Shown: positions 58,001-60,820 of the stretch, piece after piece
Position numbering within the stretch: position 1 is the first letter of the stretch
Layout: each line of letters begins with the position of its first letter
Assembly: GCF_963678635.1 (NCBI RefSeq)
Contig: NC_087064.1
Location: 25,400,189-25,464,188 of the forward strand
Reading direction: 5' to 3'
Length of the DNA stretch: 64,000 nt
Origin: Symsagittifera roscoffensis
Taxonomy: Eukaryota > Xenacoelomorpha > Acoela > Convolutidae
The notes under the pieces: generated by a model
Told to the model about the DNA's origin: nothing
Seen by the model: the letters and a program-made list of their open reading frames with translations, nothing else
The model's database searches: none
Program-made: the position numbers and the translations under genes

Positions 58001-60335
58001 TGTCTTTGTTTAGTTATTATTTTCCTCTTTAGTGTTTGTCGTTTTGTGCGAATGTATCCAACTGTTTGTGTATGAGGTGTGATTACAAGGTCGTATTTTT
58101 TGTTATCTATTTCACAATTGTGTAAAATGATTGTTTGTTTATTTCCTAGGTTTTTAAATGACATAAGGTTTAGAATGACGGATGCAAAGGTTGTTAAATG
58201 ATTTCTATTTTCTTAAACTGTTAGTTCTTACGATTTTTTGGTTAGCTTAACCTGGGTCTATTTGTTCAGGGTTGGAGAGAAAAGTATATCGATTCCGAAG
58301 AATGATTTTTACTTTCTCGTGACTAGTATAAGCTAAGGTGTTAACTTACTTAATCTTACTTAGGGGTAGTGATTGTGTTCAAGGGTTGGAGAATAGTAAA
58401 TCGATCCACAAGGTTCAGGTATAATTAGAACGCGAGTAGTTCGTTAGATACTATTTTAAACTTACTAAGTCTAAGATTTATCCTGGGTCTGGTAAGAGGG
58501 GGGGTCAAGTGAAGGATGAATAACCGAAGTTCTTCACTGTTTATCCTAATTTGAATGATTAGTTTTGTTTTAAAAATTTCTATTAGTCTTGGGTCTTTAG
58601 AAAGGGTTGGGTAGTGAATCGACGTTTGAGGTCGTTAGACACTAATTAAGTGGGTGGGGGAGAACAAAGTTGTTCTGTTTGATCCAAGGATAAGCCTTGA
58701 TGATCAAATTTAAAATTTAATTAAGTAGAAAATGATTTAAGATCCAAGGATAAGCCTTGATGATCTGGTTTTAAAATTAAGTGAATTTAAGTTTTAATAA
58801 AGTTTTAAATGTGTGTAAAGGAAAGATTTAGTGTTTTATGATATTAGTGAGTTGATGATTGCTGTTATGTTTTAGGTGATGAAGCTGGAACAACAAGATG
58901 ATTTATAATTACTAACCATTTATTGTCATGCTACTAATTTTTATTTTTATTTTCCAATAAATATTTTTCAAACATGTTTTGTATAATACTGCAGAGTTTT
59001 AGGAAAACGATCTTAGATCTTTTTATCAATCGTTATTGTATAATATTAATTTTGTTTAGCGCCTTAAATGATTTTGAAGAGTAACTTCAAGGTTTTATGT
59101 TTGCAAATGGAAATCTAAATTCATTGCAAGTAGTATTCGAAATATAAAAGTTTGTTCTGGCTTTTGCCGAACTATCATATAACTATACGGCAAGTTTCTA
59201 CTTTGTCGTATGTCGTCTTTGGTTCGAGGTCTTCTTCCAATTCCGGGTAGTTCTATTATGGTTCGGAATATTGGCTCTGATCTATTGAGTCGGAGAGACA
59301 TTTCAATTAAATTATTGTCGTATAACATTTTTTAAATGTTTTTGTCTAATTTCTAATCTAATTTTGGTTAATTCTAATCTAGTAAGGTCTTGTTCGAGAC
59401 TTATGGTCGCACCAGATGAGTTATGTCTGGGGTGTATAACTCATAGAGTAATTTCGGATAGGGTACACCGTCTGCTCGTCACGCTATCTTATTTTCGGCC
59501 GGATAGATTCGTGCAACTTCTTAGTCTAATACCGATCCTAATCTTACTCTTATACTATCTAGTCTCAGGTTGTTTAACTAGTCTCTGCTAGGCTCAATAG
59601 ATCTAGGGTATACTGGTTTATTGCGGCTGCTGAAGTGCTCGGGAGAGTCCAACTAATTTCTAAGTTAAATTCAAATCTCTCTGGTGCTGAAATTACAAGT
59701 AACTTCAGCACTTACAAATAAGTGGGTTGTTAGTTAGATGGATCATGATTGGTTAATATTAAATACTTTACATTGGTAAAACNNNNNNNNNNNNNNNNNN
59801 NNNNNNNNNNNNNNNNNNNNNNNNNNNNNNNNNNNNNNNNNNNNNNNNNNNNNNNNNNNNNNNNNNNNNNNNNNNNNNNNNNNNNNNNNNNNNNNNNNNN
59901 NNNNNNNNNNNNNNNNNNNNNNNNNNNNNNNNNNNNNNNNNNNNNNNNNNNNNNNNNNNNNNNNNNNNNNNNNNNNNNNNNNTGGTGGAGCTCGGCAGCA
60001 CATACAGCATGACACAATTCCGGTAATGACAATAGAAAGTAGAAGAAGAATTGCGCATGCTGCGGGATAGAAAAGGAGACTCTAAAGCAATGAAAAGAAA
60101 TTACAAATCCGAAAAAAAAAATTTAAAACCTGAACTTTGAATCAAAAATTTATCGAATTACCATAAAATAGGGGTTTAGTTCTAGTTTTCCATCTTCGAG
60201 ATTAAGGTCGAAATTATTTGAGACTGGCTGAAAGCTCAAGACTGAAAATCGAGGAAAACTGTGAAACAAACGAGCCATCTCGGGGGTTGTATAGTTGTCC
60301 GAAGTGGAAACTTGAATGTTTTCAAACTTTTCCAT
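33851..60335 (-). CDS. TTYH: Tweety homolog (TTYH-family membrane protein), interrupted gene
   Basis: Eight exons are recognised: 60335-60162, 60081-59983 (runs into a gap), 39329-39234, 38359-38287, 37298-37140, 36685-36456, 35372-35268 and 34082-33851. Donors are GT, acceptors AG, and every testable junction keeps phase. The N-terminus has FHSFPRFSV, like the tweety 'H-x-LPR' start. Exon 2 is a membrane segment ending in a Cys cluster. Later exons give two membrane segments, GVSDFC (the conserved tweety SDFC block), a Cys-containing extracellular loop, a last membrane segment and a Gly/Pro-rich tail. Tweety proteins are plasma-membrane proteins first described as chloride channels; that role is debated. 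The second membrane segment and first large extracellular loop are not seen and probably lie in the gap. The interval between exons 2 and the next visible exon holds a large retroelement in sense orientation. Confidence 0.85.
34300..34950 (+). repeat. Dispersed repeat, forward copy of the 3955-4600 family
   Basis: It matches the reverse complement of 3955-4600 in several blocks. It lies in the intron between the last two tweety exons. A 28270-28400 segment shares the 'aacaaggatagccggtta' terminus, so other fragments of the family exist in the window. Confidence 0.55.
34540..35165 (+). repeat. Direct repeat pair of about 145 bp within the intron
   Basis: 34540-34690 and 35020-35165 share 'gcgaatgagcagacttacatt' or 'gcgagtgagcaggctcacatt', then 'aatttaagcc', then 'agcgccatcttagga' or 'agcgccatcttagaa'. 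They are about 480 bp apart and flank part of the dispersed repeat. Confidence 0.75.
35268..35372 (-). CDS. TTYH: Tweety exon: last transmembrane segment
   Basis: The exon is 105 bp, acceptor TTTTGTAG, donor GTAAGT. It encodes EGVDFVFGAGLITALCLFIL and continues hydrophobic to CTWGQMDRQA. Position, the leading E-G and the length match the final membrane segment of tweety proteins, which follows a CEDALEG-like motif in vertebrate members. Confidence 0.85.
36456..36685 (-). CDS. TTYH: Tweety exon: second extracellular loop
   Basis: The exon is 230 bp, acceptor TTGTAG, donor GTGAGT. It encodes a helical loop starting DLQRAFDKYY, with single Cys residues near its end at TEC and AVCYTF. This fits the large extracellular loop between the fourth and fifth membrane segments, where tweety proteins have conserved disulphide-forming cysteines. 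Confidence 0.85.
37140..37298 (-). CDS. TTYH: Tweety exon with the SDFC signature
   Basis: The exon is 159 bp and phase 0 at both ends. It encodes GVSDFCMDPHGVFYNQSDF and, further on, a Cys in LDCPPPHY. SDFC directly after the fourth membrane segment is a hallmark of the tweety family, as is a following N-glycosylation-type NQS site. Confidence 0.9.
38287..38359 (-). CDS. TTYH: Tweety exon: fourth transmembrane segment
   Basis: The exon is 73 bp, acceptor TTTTTGCAG, donor GTTAGT. It encodes a 24-residue hydrophobic segment starting GAVMGIFGLI and reading directly into GVSDFC of the next exon. The first base completes a valine codon from the exon before. Confidence 0.8.
38375..38810 (+). repeat. 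Dispersed repeat R1, copy 4 (in a tweety intron)
   Basis: It opens with 'catagccaactgacagttt', then 'tttcactgagttatctgaaaa', 'ttcgaaattagaagtcact', 'gaattgaacttag' and 'caaaccgcgaaaaatc'. It starts about 30 bp upstream of the tweety exon at 38287-38359 (gene orientation), in the intron, and lies antisense to the gene. Confidence 0.7.
39234..39329 (-). CDS. TTYH: Tweety exon: transmembrane segment, probably the third
   Basis: The exon is 96 bp, acceptor CTGTTTCAG, donor GTAAGT. It encodes CTWSLLGWCGLISFTIFLAV and ends in phase with the fourth-segment exon. I place it as segment three because it joins in frame to segment four. CTWS is also like the start of segment two in vertebrate members, so a missing exon between them is possible. 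Confidence 0.7.
39685..39760 (-). repeat. tRNA-like sequence, probably a SINE head or tRNA pseudogene
   Basis: On the minus strand TGGCTGAGCGGTTAG fits a polymerase III A box and ATTCGAATCC fits a B box, about 34 bases apart. The flanks do not form an acceptor stem and the T stem is imperfect, so it is not a functional tRNA gene. The A-box side resembles Ser or Leu tRNA. I saw no clear poly(A) tail or second copy in the window. Confidence 0.5.
40170..40985 (+). pseudogene. Decayed non-LTR retrotransposon (LINE) fragment
   Basis: Pieces in different frames resemble the region between endonuclease and reverse transcriptase of LINE elements. KLSDELYKYLDKLHAPRRTK lies near 40388-40447, LSQWITSLKSNLMNKLNT near 40456-40510, and SSLEVKRAKGPN followed by a stop and NPPRC near 40750-40805. 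The last resembles the conserved K-x-SPGPDGIP motif. Stops and frameshifts are frequent. The LTR element begins immediately to its right. The assignment rests on pattern recognition only. Confidence 0.55.
40992..41358 (-). repeat. 3' LTR (visible minimum extent)
   Basis: The plus-strand sequence begins TGAGTTATG and matches 59417-59782 at every position checked except 41001 (A against T). The LTR may extend right of 41358, but the comparison ends at the assembly gap. A minus-strand AATAAA polyadenylation signal lies at 41197-41192. A hairpin with stem GTGCTGAA/TTCAGCAC lies near 41259-41286. A plus-strand pyrimidine-rich tract at about 41489-41509, purine-rich on the element strand, is a candidate polypurine tract, which would make the LTR about 495 bp. 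Confidence 0.85.
41192..41197 (-). promoter_or_regulatory. LTR polyadenylation signal (AATAAA)
   Basis: AATAAA on the element strand inside the 3' LTR, about 200 bases before the LTR end. The same signal sits at 59622-59617 in the 5' LTR. As the element lies in sense orientation in the tweety gene, either copy could end tweety transcripts early. Confidence 0.5.
41359..42964 (-). other. Element 3' region: end of LTR uncertain, plus 3' untranslated sequence
   Basis: No long ORF follows the 599-aa ORF. A minus-strand TATAAAA box lies near 41889-41897; it could be the U3 promoter if the LTR is about 1 kb long. The segment 42310-42475 contains at least two inverted repeats: CCAGTTT/AAACTGG, and CTTTCC/GGAAAG around AACCGGGTT. 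Near 42050-42110 'ggtgggttaggcc' occurs twice, 49 bases apart, in unusually GC-rich sequence. Confidence 0.45.
42965..44764 (-). CDS. Element ORF8, 599 aa, unknown function
   Basis: It starts at an ATG that overlaps the envelope stop as ATGA. Residues 1 to about 200 are Ser/Thr/Pro/Asn-rich and look disordered. From about residue 200 to the end the composition is that of a folded protein, with many aromatic residues, His and charged residues and only a few Cys. There is no signal peptide or membrane segment. I recognise no domain. Position downstream of env suggests an accessory or structural protein expressed from the same mRNA as env. It could be a gained host or viral gene. The intact 600 codons argue for selection. 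Confidence 0.85.
   Translation of the reverse strand: MSRQLGSLHRSNSHPTNLTSSIPIIPLFAFPPPDFPSSNATSGMNSDTNSHISVLYSISQLNNPNIETPDEFADSEPSPSNNFHNPSNFSQPPFQPILSNNPDPITPTPSYASQVTPTYSSYQSDQSSHSPDTPRISPELDNFITLQQQPYHLNTPTIKQISSTTNSSNPPTPSSNYTESLTPSSTSTISSLNTNRAYRTFKRKFPNHPFPAKPGTAREYINHPQHTNTKEFLAITLPSFPQYTLNTPHDANETRNFVDEYVLMPTLSWTSYYHFTNPLCLPLSSTSIDIDRNKDMLYRLTTPLTARQFTYVGYKKSLKIHTAPRANEYTLEYYDHNIIRANQDQFLDDDRFANPQITEKFFIKTPYVFTLNIFDRKFDHIISEALTNTQAYESFKERFQIFSLTFHFLAPHERDLHCSHDIMLRTKQTHTYSYYRFIQNHFDLHTPSRQPHHRFQFINSKYTSPYFLNFTYCIKDTNLHGILRNYDPITQMYIFCPITKTFNAEESRPFLIPHEFVQPIEIPILEFIHNTKFNHKLYNLIQNTPYEFAVGTEELTTIKALQLLWPLLQTKNIIRILAKLLTTSELIHDIFPHGFFPDD
44761..47379 (-). CDS. Element envelope-type glycoprotein, 872 aa
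   Basis: A hydrophobic leader at residues 1-18 is followed by a Cys-rich ectodomain of nearly 690 residues with several N-x-S/T sites. A strong membrane segment lies at about residues 706-728 and a second hydrophobic stretch at about 742-763; a polar tail of about 110 residues follows. This is the layout of a class I or III type viral membrane glycoprotein. Spacing of Cys pairs and a short CYKRIPI segment recall the glycoprotein family shared by chuvirus-like viruses and some animal retroelements; that is a memory-based inference and not tested. I could not locate a furin site or fusion peptide with confidence. The ATG lies inside the end of ORF6 (13-nt overlap). The stop overlaps the ORF8 start. 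Confidence 0.85.
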   Translation of the reverse strand: MYILKLLIFLQLLFLVTSNQNINPSPRTGPQDLLVTHYDCEENEQKTLHKYAINQVSQCETEPQAIETTDIIATLYSKARATTVTGYKFTATFSEKKVPCSQVSNGNKNRLDHESFYQSNIERLLHLNPDDCKNELLRLNITQNKNSQRKLVNFQVFSDSVHQSQLERHQGHIKLDEKYPYNGAHGRLTYDLHDKHWIPHIGINNPSNCKADTKNKGYQEIMFFDWKIQLEKIQLTRDLSDNTMIYQGIRLPCKNDQGYCDPTTRTQATIVWFPEDTCTTFQVAKIHARMIKFHEKYFIQSIPYEQVHPSRKLSSDFRNIDNIENKLTRFQIYQETELACKYRNPLHRTQYSEILVEYEKGFDMTTGKVKIDPYATGHPLNEGTSYIPVNFEKSNGQPGGHLKPYDTRSTRLQELSLMNTTYFGNIHYDIHLDMKLDYTISRIFQEMSLSELETLHQLCELERTQILQSLALAVLKIPYAGYLLSGNRSNFLDYEGNILWFYTCTKKVSPLYVFEDKRCYKRIPIFYKNKVHFVDTLSRRTYFWDTAVPCGSENSHNVVQLNPDENKYYLLTPYPTLMQSLKKFSPESIRAIARNPNIDLQSIGIYSKSDIQHHIRTQQFQELLTQMDTIQRQSIDQNLRKLAETAGFADIYTQDYSGYFKDIKDYIYLNGEKYRPQDISPINIFSFVTLKNEILDFLGWPYYILEKLTILYAMFNFIGFLFSLLKGIYNTCAIHTQVNRQASVARILFAGFFGIFSTSINKILLDAQIKEYNTKITTRQNTYDEEHNNVDTQPTAPQLPPLPNNHPLSLVPRNFRNLAITHNPNFRLNTSQSPVQHIMTHQSQDDNTYEQIIEQPHTTAFQSQNNNFFSPR
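47367..48503 (-). CDS. Element ORF6, 378 open codons without any ATG
   Basis: The frame is bounded by a TAA at 48506-48504 and a TAA at 47369-47367. I checked the frame codon by codon: no internal stop, no ATG and no TTG; one CTG at 47963. The first 250 codons are Pro/Ser/Thr/Gln-rich; the last 120 include WNTF, LFGQHQ and LPPPF segments. There is no membrane segment or Cys-rich domain. The preceding small ORF cannot enter it by a simple -1 shift because of the TAA at 48506. It must use splicing, a non-ATG start or another recoding mechanism, if it is translated. A possible acceptor is CAACAG near 48460. Confidence 0.7.
   Translation of the reverse strand, partial: QFKNPSKIATQQSQNQSSPTSSQDNPTPPSTTQNPQTSTRISFQDNPYTFEERHARLSEPLEPVQRQASLSEPTYNLYPTLPQELSRIRNLSQNQNTTEINRQIIHPRRNRNFQTPRVHFDIPQSPSQTTPENTTGITPETPTLFSQRSTSSLPSDYLGSTPTSEQARENPFNPPNLTSRLPYWTTHSFTQGEPNLVNDPIDISTDTTTSSSLPETLSLPSTPSISQFSPLPFNLNFPNNLDARYREQSSINIPLRLDWNTFTAPPPLFGQHQESNRLHNWALNRLQYRQDIHNDIRDHNIQILQQNSLQLKFEITVKLNNITQHPYPLNPPNITAQSLPPPFITTEVIYKYDRYTKNTIGYITFYNPYSGLSYTCIF
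48509..48697 (-). CDS. Element ORF5, 62-aa hydrophobic protein
   Basis: Residues about 9-50 are almost continuously hydrophobic, in two stretches split by a CKCIKK segment, so one or two membrane spans are likely. The start overlaps the stop of ORF4 as ATGA. Size and character resemble small viral membrane proteins such as viroporins, but there is no homology I can name. Confidence 0.6.
   Translation of the reverse strand: MIRTIFSRTDIFLLFVIFITFLSSLILTICKCIKKAIITFALATIFLIIFLEEYYNKHKPSH
48694..48924 (-). CDS. Element ORF4, 76-aa hydrophobic protein
   Basis: Residues 5-60 are dominated by Ile, Leu and Phe, giving one long or two short membrane segments; the C-terminus is polar. It is the first ORF after the 600-nt spacer that follows gag-pol. 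ATGA coupling to ORF5 suggests they are translated from one mRNA. Confidence 0.6.
   Translation of the reverse strand: MLFSQTVAQILINFKHFFSILEAFIIFLFDILESFLIILIIFCNIFLIFYTILELFLQLSKTLEYIHRYDFHNLSK
48925..49525 (-). other. Spacer between gag-pol and the downstream ORFs
   Basis: About 600 nt without a long ORF, in an otherwise tightly packed element. It may hold a splice acceptor or other signal for the mRNA that carries the ORF4-ORF8 group. I could not pick one signal. Confidence 0.4.
49526..57553 (-). CDS. Gag-Pol polyprotein, one frame (2366 aa from ATG 56626)
   Basis: The frame is open from 57553 to the stop at 49526; the first ATG is at 56626, and the 309 codons before it have none. Numbering from that ATG: Gln/Asn-rich Gag start; CCHC zinc knuckle at about 468-481 (CNYCRRYGHSISEC); Asn/Arg/Ser/Tyr-rich tract at about 540-700; aspartic protease LIDSGA at about 855; reverse transcriptase with YLDD at about 1363; RNase H from about 1505; integrase with H/C zinc region near 1880-1930 and catalytic Asp 1947, Asp 2007, Glu 2043 (the last two 35 residues apart); GPY/F motif near 2220; basic C-terminus. 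No chromodomain was seen. Gag and Pol are fused with no frameshift between them. The N-terminal extension looks coding, so translation probably starts upstream and enters by recoding or splicing from the ORF that overlaps at 57553-57480. Confidence 0.95.
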   Translation of the reverse strand, partial: KSKDICNITQQYGIYSIEFTSPNHNNRTYTIQTDDLDLEFSKVFSEYIKSIQYHNSQRANSIFTNEVFAIIYSYISILENEIPLTNVSPTETSKHLRVRHEITLLSSYLNIIKENFTKDDVSQHTKHDLQKILAWFIIDYFTHNIDLIAQARKNFRPQNSNDDTAITEQSDYVWDPEWSHHAFISFPQSISSQAIGTISYIRDYVRVIPLTIDATPLNYNTFLPDTQNNSLNSTVIHNENLNGTRNLTQQDIQTPSHFINEEIVHTTTTQQSISPIRPNLTTPRNTNPSQTQVTLQSTVKPSVAPKYSHMDYQTYRPMTIPSKTRKTFTRNNFADHNYNYTHPSKTNYQPQRNFNQYTKPRNWDNPTAQYNSKNFQSNPPQDRSENYPFFQQNKNKKQTPYQMDYLSSDDDFLQPDIFAPNTQEYRRQGIQKTRTNHRNFSPQPIDAQHQQPIQQQKPINTQSFQPIQQQNPMTAHSYQPSQMQNEIPLPYYLQQHEITRNQLSNFSQMPNAAESLQMTMNPYLMGGSSITSNKPLMVFTGTDPEYSVEDYLNAVTANLILNIGPEPINTPLHQNWIHRRTALIQTTLDGAAQKWFSVLPLEIKSNWKRFTQEFSKMFDSERNKQQQRVLCNEIRRLPNETIKQIAVRIETLVRKAYSLNTHDYKNTKMTEILMMTLTPQLRKIAIKKRASHPSSIREPDLDFRKLVDKLEQAEITMKLEETENLKLQYVNRIETTPTNINNIQESETDLVEKITEILNIYEKNPNFKGKPSFKKWCNYCRRYGHSISECKQKQQDSQNKPQKYKEPNKSFYQYMKKDQNLPNKTVHSNNSSGKPLPNNTNYTRNQSPYNSSYRGRSPERRNTYNSSQNHYNRPNSRNNYSRSNSNTQRFVSRSKSQSRNNYYPNNQSRNSSYNRNRNYSYNRNRSYSNNRNQNYPNNRSRNNSYNRSNYNRPNNNYQNRSRNNSQNRHPSYNNRYRNHSQSPHRNNNNYNNSNNRHRSSTPKHQRQINQVQANPETTSDPPGIDNTVTDTLQLNQINCTSSDSESDTENTLSINMIKVENDYESVIYEQPFPSHIYENQSEFLQNYYTTPINSTSTTQETNEINTTDQTNKNTKTKCLNTNHIYQNIQKEQPKEKIWTIPFLLESPRNKEFQPPDLEIDFLIDSGAESNIINIPTWNEIKTLHPKLTPLETSSKLATAQGSTLINYGKIQLFLLPTRTMEQSKILNKPFKQIFHITDIKYNIIGIPFISKYIPTINILNSKILIKDKYTKTKETSLTFFQRLNKQPPFFSKFYPIYNQQRKHLKPLSGNIYNFSIKQVHQYDKEQNKQKFYMSDFEFKPIHKFFKITISSIKYLKNSNSDIISLHVYNNTPYQVTLPLGLLGYCETNATISPIHEKAYRVNNILQLLDICQSTILNEELSINNIISNENRNTDYFTKTPYFKPTFNISNYTEDQQKFLTMFNFQHSQITQDEFEKLAKQLIKYSSVYATSKFDVGKISSSLHLPLKPDAVFKKQRASKVPIHLHDKVNRLLDILEQYNIISPVNKEEQPKGNTFINPVIILAKGESLKIVLDARYLNSLIDESKCNWPIEPIQVILTKINGKYFTTADMNSAYNQMPLDEQSRRLTQFVIGNQQYEFNRLFYGISIGPAAFSAFMSKIFRPLILKKNAITYLDDVFMQSQTKDEMFKVLEKYHQILQNENLKAAPDKSHFFLTRVKFLGHNIERKTITPLKSRIDAIQKLQPPTNKKKIQEFLGMLNFLSKYVYKMQLYLRPFYNILRQQNNFEWNTEHQARFEEIKKLLTEQISNTIPDPDQPFYAMCDASNFGIGAALLQSHNGTNKMNLISANSRLFTQAELRLSTLMRECTAIIYTLTEYEFLILGSKHPTVLFTDHKPIIFLFTQKSNPNHRVYRFQLILMKFPNLHIVWTAGKNLALPDTLSRNTPPELLTRKTTVEIPKNIKFYLAENETSPRLECKYAVKTDIEQSQINNLQHFPLYLDCQNNHYEVDLLGTSTFKPIPYSQWIKNNTQQKRTKQHPPKKDHFPLIEKEDLTDKINLSGPQTNDSKYTINQVFDLHDPLDTIPLSKLEIENIFLPPTETITISTLKQYQNLDPVIRQLKSWHKYKTKPIKADSTILGNKTLLRYFRKFNNTTINENTDLLEYNLNESTVPCLPISIILIAFNISHTQNIKGHSGSEKTYSNFIQNFYFPNAPIWIKVLCNDCIVCQLNKPYPNQKQIAQKQDFKGQSLYFNHRISFDTKGPISPSSEGNSYIMVIVDAFTHYVALNPVPHCNAYYAYTTLYEHWIAKFGLPEILVTDNGTEFINNEIITLCHLYNIKHKPRTSHAPWTNGLVEGMNRSLQEYLRCIINGNDTKYTEWSADVKLFPLAYNSQITTTLGMSPYEMVFNQKPRKPIMFTANSHKNAQGYCQPNKDSICYNLPLHTHDEDHFHHPQILKLASGTHTEWILNRDKKHNEIYQKITKKLLQRQNINDQINSRFTPASDLKIGTFVLIPNFNTQKGISKKLQPLRKGPYQIIAKPTDVTYKITDSNKKEIVQHRNNLLPYYPKEYALRELTQLYSFTGLKIIQNEPHLKNTEQNDNPTKNQNTKPTATKNNTQNHKESPKPRKNRKMTEQIIPQEEIDKSEHRKTSRLRNQPRKNYKMFIPQSKILKKVEFKK
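57480..57722 (-). CDS. Element ORF2, 80 aa, acidic start
   Basis: It starts MSSTHTPGDETPDDDE and is acidic for 30 residues, then neutral to basic. It overlaps ORF1 by 26 nt and the gag-pol frame by 74 nt. Passing from it into gag-pol needs a +1 (or -2) shift between 57553 and 57480. It may be the true N-terminal part of Gag, or a separate small protein. No domain recognised. Confidence 0.6.
   Translation of the reverse strand: MSSTHTPGDETPDDDEIFPFIVDADTDRGQHIFCQNLLVNLFEPGISPCKTEFPDVKIKRYMQHNTTVWNLLHRIHFPKP
57697..58164 (-). CDS. Element ORF1, 155 aa, basic
   Basis: The first long ORF after the leader. It has a strongly basic tract (KRKIITKQRQITRKRF) around residues 46-61, an acidic Ser-rich stretch and a second basic run (RGKRRIKKQYK). 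There is no Cys-rich or membrane segment. Basic tracts may bind nucleic acid or direct nuclear entry. Its end overlaps ORF2 in another frame. An RNA-binding regulator or the start of Gag are both possible. Confidence 0.6.
   Translation of the reverse strand: MSFKNLGNKQTIILHNCEIDNKKYDLVITPHTQTVGYIRTKRQTLKRKIITKQRQITRKRFSKNRNAFSESETNSLDELYKLKESIDKNYPQHDQLYFSDSETTSNSSQRGKRRIKKQYKHKPVHLYNWNQPIRHINNYILTVIERKNEFNTHPR
58165..59397 (-). other. Element 5' leader, with repeated motifs
   Basis: About 1.2 kb between the primer-binding site and ORF1. A 25-bp sequence beginning 'gatccaaggataagcc' is repeated exactly at 58681-58705 and 58741-58765. A looser motif 'gggttgg..a.tagt.aatcga' occurs near 58267, 58382 and 58603, and 'ctgggtct' or 'ttgggtct' precedes or lies near these. 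One minor ORF at 59328-59095 (77 aa) has no recognisable features. Long leaders of this kind often hold packaging or internal-entry elements; that is inference here. Confidence 0.55.
59398..59414 (-). promoter_or_regulatory. Primer-binding site (tRNA primer)
   Basis: On the element strand TGGTGCGACCATAAGTC lies two bases after the 5' LTR end. TGG complements the CCA end of a tRNA, as in most LTR elements. I did not match it to a specific tRNA. Confidence 0.75.
59417..59782 (-). repeat. 5' LTR (truncated by the assembly gap)
   Basis: Matches 40992-41357 with one difference (T at 59426 against A at 41001). Its upstream part lies in the N run. The LTR ends in CA on the element strand, next to the primer-binding site. 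Confidence 0.9.
59783..59982. other. Assembly gap of 200 N
   Basis: Exactly 200 N, probably a nominal size. It cuts the 5' LTR on one side and tweety exon 2 on the other, so real sequence is missing: the rest of the LTR, the target-site duplication, and probably the exons for the second membrane segment and first extracellular loop. Confidence 0.95.
59983..60081 (-). CDS. TTYH: Tweety exon 2: first transmembrane segment (3' end in gap)
   Basis: The acceptor is GCTTTAG. It starts in phase 0 with SLLFYPAACAILLLLSIVIT and ends in a Cys-rich SCCMCC segment before the gap. This is the pattern of the first membrane segment and the following Cys/Arg cluster of tweety proteins. Confidence 0.85.
60162..60335 (-). 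CDS. TTYH: Tweety exon 1: N-terminus
   Basis: It runs from ATG at 60335 to a phase-0 donor ATG|GTAATT at 60162; the 80-bp intron to exon 2 is short. A second in-frame ATG (60278-60276) just before ARLFHSFPRFSV could also be the start, because the conserved tweety block begins there; the upstream ATG adds 19 residues. Confidence 0.75.
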
Positions 60336-60772
60336 ATTGACGTTTCAGCTGTTATTTCTCGTAACTGACAGTAAAATTAATTTCTATGTCGTCAAAATGC
60401 TCATGATTGATCTATAAAATTAGCTCCCGCTTTCATTGCAACTTTTATAGATTGTGATCAGCAAATTCTCATAAAGCTAAAGTAAATGCCAGCAAAGACT
60501 TCGTGACTAGGTTTATTAGAAGAAGAAGAAGAAGAAAGAACACCTGAATTACTATACAATAAAAGCCGAGGCATCAGTATAGCAAAGTGTAAATAATAAA
60601 GTTGGTTAAAATTCATTGGTTACATCAAACAAAAACACAACATCACAAAACAAGCAATAAACAAAACAAAACAAGTTCGGTTACAGTTCAGAAAGTGGTT
60701 GATTAAAATATATGAAGTTACGGATACTAAAAAAACATCAGTTTTAAGAATTAAGAACGAGCTGGTATTAAA

Positions 60773-60820
60773 ACATATTACTAGTAAGTTGGTATTATCA
60801 ACATATTACTAGTAAGTTGA
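60773..60820 (+). repeat. 28-bp tandem duplication (1.7 copies)
   Basis: The unit starts 'acatattactagtaagttg'; the second copy at 60801 is identical for its first 19 bases. Confidence 0.8.

Larger units (their letters stand above)
40992..59782 (-). mobile_element. Giant env-bearing LTR retroelement (Ty3/gypsy-like), coding-intact
   Basis: The element reads on the minus strand. Its 5' LTR starts in the 200-N gap and ends at 59417; its 3' LTR ends at 40992. Visible length is 18.8 kb. Pol order is protease, reverse transcriptase, RNase H, integrase, with a GPY/F-type motif after integrase, which places it with Ty3/gypsy elements. Besides gag-pol it carries two leader-side ORFs, two small hydrophobic ORFs, an ATG-less 378-codon ORF, an envelope-type glycoprotein and a 599-aa ORF. 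None of the long ORFs contains an internal stop. The visible LTR parts differ at one position, so insertion is recent. Env-bearing relatives include insect errantiviruses and Tor elements of larvacean tunicates; I cannot say which is closest. The outer 5' end and target-site duplication cannot be checked because of the gap. Confidence 0.9.

Noticed and set aside
59383-59414. Possible tRNA T-arm continuing beyond the primer-binding site
   Set aside because: A six-base stem with GTTCGA is present, but loop and acceptor lengths are wrong for a tRNA by one base and the rest of the cloverleaf is absent.
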